In this document: positions 7,032 through 7,366 of the stretch, piece after piece
How positions within the stretch are numbered: the stretch's first letter is position 1
How the letters are laid out: each line of letters starts with the position of its first letter
Source of the DNA: an uncultured Selenomonadales bacterium
GTDB taxonomy: Bacteria; Bacillota; Negativicutes; Selenomonadales; Selenomonadaceae
DNA: 7,366 nt
NCBI GenBank assembly: GCA_947167555.1
Contig: CAMVIO010000095.1
Coordinates: forward strand, 1-7,366
Reading direction: 5' to 3'
Made by a program: the position numbers and the translations under genes
The notes under the pieces: generated by a model
Database searches by the model: none
What the model saw: the letters and a program-made list of their open reading frames with translations, nothing else
What the model was told of the DNA's origin: nothing

Positions 7032-7366
7032 ATGCAGCAAAAGATAGAACGGCTGGATCGTTGGATTTATTATGCTATGTGCGGACTTGCCCTTTCTTTG
7101 TTTTCGACCGTAGCAGGTTCCAGCATTTTTCTTGGGCTTTCGATATTTTTGTTTTTTATTCGGGCTTACTTTCGGCGTGATGACCTTTGGGAGTCTTTCA
7201 CGACTTATCGTCGCCTTGTATATGCTTACGGCCTTTTTGTTCTGGCGATGCTCCTGTCCGCCTTGTTTTCGGGGAACATTCGGCAGGGCGTGGGATTGGT
7301 CGTTTCTCGGCAAGGCTATTATGTGATGCCCTGCGTGATTATAATGGCGATTATTCGGGACAGGGA
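7032..7366 (+). CDS. O-antigen ligase-like multi-membrane protein (3' end outside window)
   Basis: The frame is open from ATG 7032 to the right edge, giving 111 complete codons. The start begins MQQKIERLDRWIYYAMCG, then shows hydrophobic stretches at about residues 12-27, 30-43, 62-80 and 95-108, separated by short basic loops (RAYFRR, TTYRR). Together with the sequence around SALFSGNIRQGVG and the gene context this resembles the N-terminus of Wzy_C/O-antigen ligase (WaaL-like) proteins, which transfer lipid-linked polysaccharide to lipid A-core in the periplasm. The catalytic periplasmic loop would lie beyond the window, so a Wzy polymerase or another polytopic membrane protein remains possible. 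AAAGGAG (7012-7018) overlaps the previous stop and lies 13 nt upstream, a longish spacer. No alternative start exists in frame after the stop at 7011. The stretch is visibly more T-rich than its neighbours, as expected for Phe/Leu-rich membrane segments. Confidence 0.72.
   Translation, partial: MQQKIERLDRWIYYAMCGLALSLFSTVAGSSIFLGLSIFLFFIRAYFRRDDLWESFTTYRRLVYAYGLFVLAMLLSALFSGNIRQGVGLVVSRQGYYVMPCVIIMAIIRDR

Noticed and set aside
6081..7313. 410-codon minus-strand open frame across rfaE1, the GT2 gene and the ligase-like gene
   Set aside because: It is in codon register with the GT2 and ligase-like genes and arises from the same codon avoidance. It shows no family motif and would run antisense to three supported genes.
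7132..7326. 64-codon hydrophobic plus-strand frame at the right end
   Set aside because: It lies in another frame inside the ligase-like gene. The 7032 frame has a start, an RBS and stays open to the edge; the hydrophobicity of the shorter frame follows from T-rich sequence.

Overview
The window is a compact, entirely plus-strand stretch of a bacterial genome. It holds the 3' part of a [NiFe]-hydrogenase maturation gene (hypF) followed by a run of lipopolysaccharide (LPS) core genes: two GT9 heptosyltransferase-like proteins, a GT4 glycosyltransferase, a stand-alone heptose-7-phosphate kinase (rfaE1/hldA), a WaaE/LgtF-like GT2 glycosyltransferase, and the start of an O-antigen ligase-like membrane protein that runs off the right edge. 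Strong purine-rich Shine-Dalgarno sites, a sigma-70/sigma-A-type promoter and the combination of LPS core genes with hydrogenase maturation would fit a diderm Firmicute of the class Negativicutes (Selenomonas-like). A Gram-negative proteobacterial lineage cannot be excluded from this sequence alone; the taxonomic call is inference.

Layout: 1-1937 hypF (5' end outside the window); 1958-2977 first GT9 enzyme, 20 nt behind hypF; 2978-3048 the only real intergenic gap, with a TTGCCT-17 nt-TATAAT promoter; 3049-4182 second GT9 enzyme; 4179-5246 GT4 enzyme (ATGA overlap); 5234-6235 rfaE1/hldA (13-nt overlap); 6237-7013 WaaE-like GT2 enzyme (1-nt gap); 7032-7366 O-antigen ligase-like protein (18-nt gap, incomplete). 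No gene-free stretch is longer than 71 nt. I saw no RNA gene, IS element, CRISPR array, attachment site or convincing terminator.

How the genes fit together: RfaE1 phosphorylates heptose-7-phosphate on the way to ADP-heptose. The GT9 enzymes are the expected users of ADP-heptose, building the heptose part of the inner core on the cytoplasmic face of the inner membrane. The GT2 enzyme probably adds a hexose (by family, glucose) to a core heptose, and the GT4 enzyme adds a further sugar of unknown identity. The last gene would join a finished polysaccharide to the core on the periplasmic side. The other ADP-heptose genes (gmhA, gmhB, hldC/rfaE2, hldD) are not in the window and are expected nearby or elsewhere.

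I found no clearly novel system. The points most worth a second look are the hypF/heptosyltransferase junction, the altered donor-site region of the first GT9 protein, the conserved cysteine quartet in both GT9 proteins, the single-domain heptose kinase, and the internal promoter with small inverted repeats.
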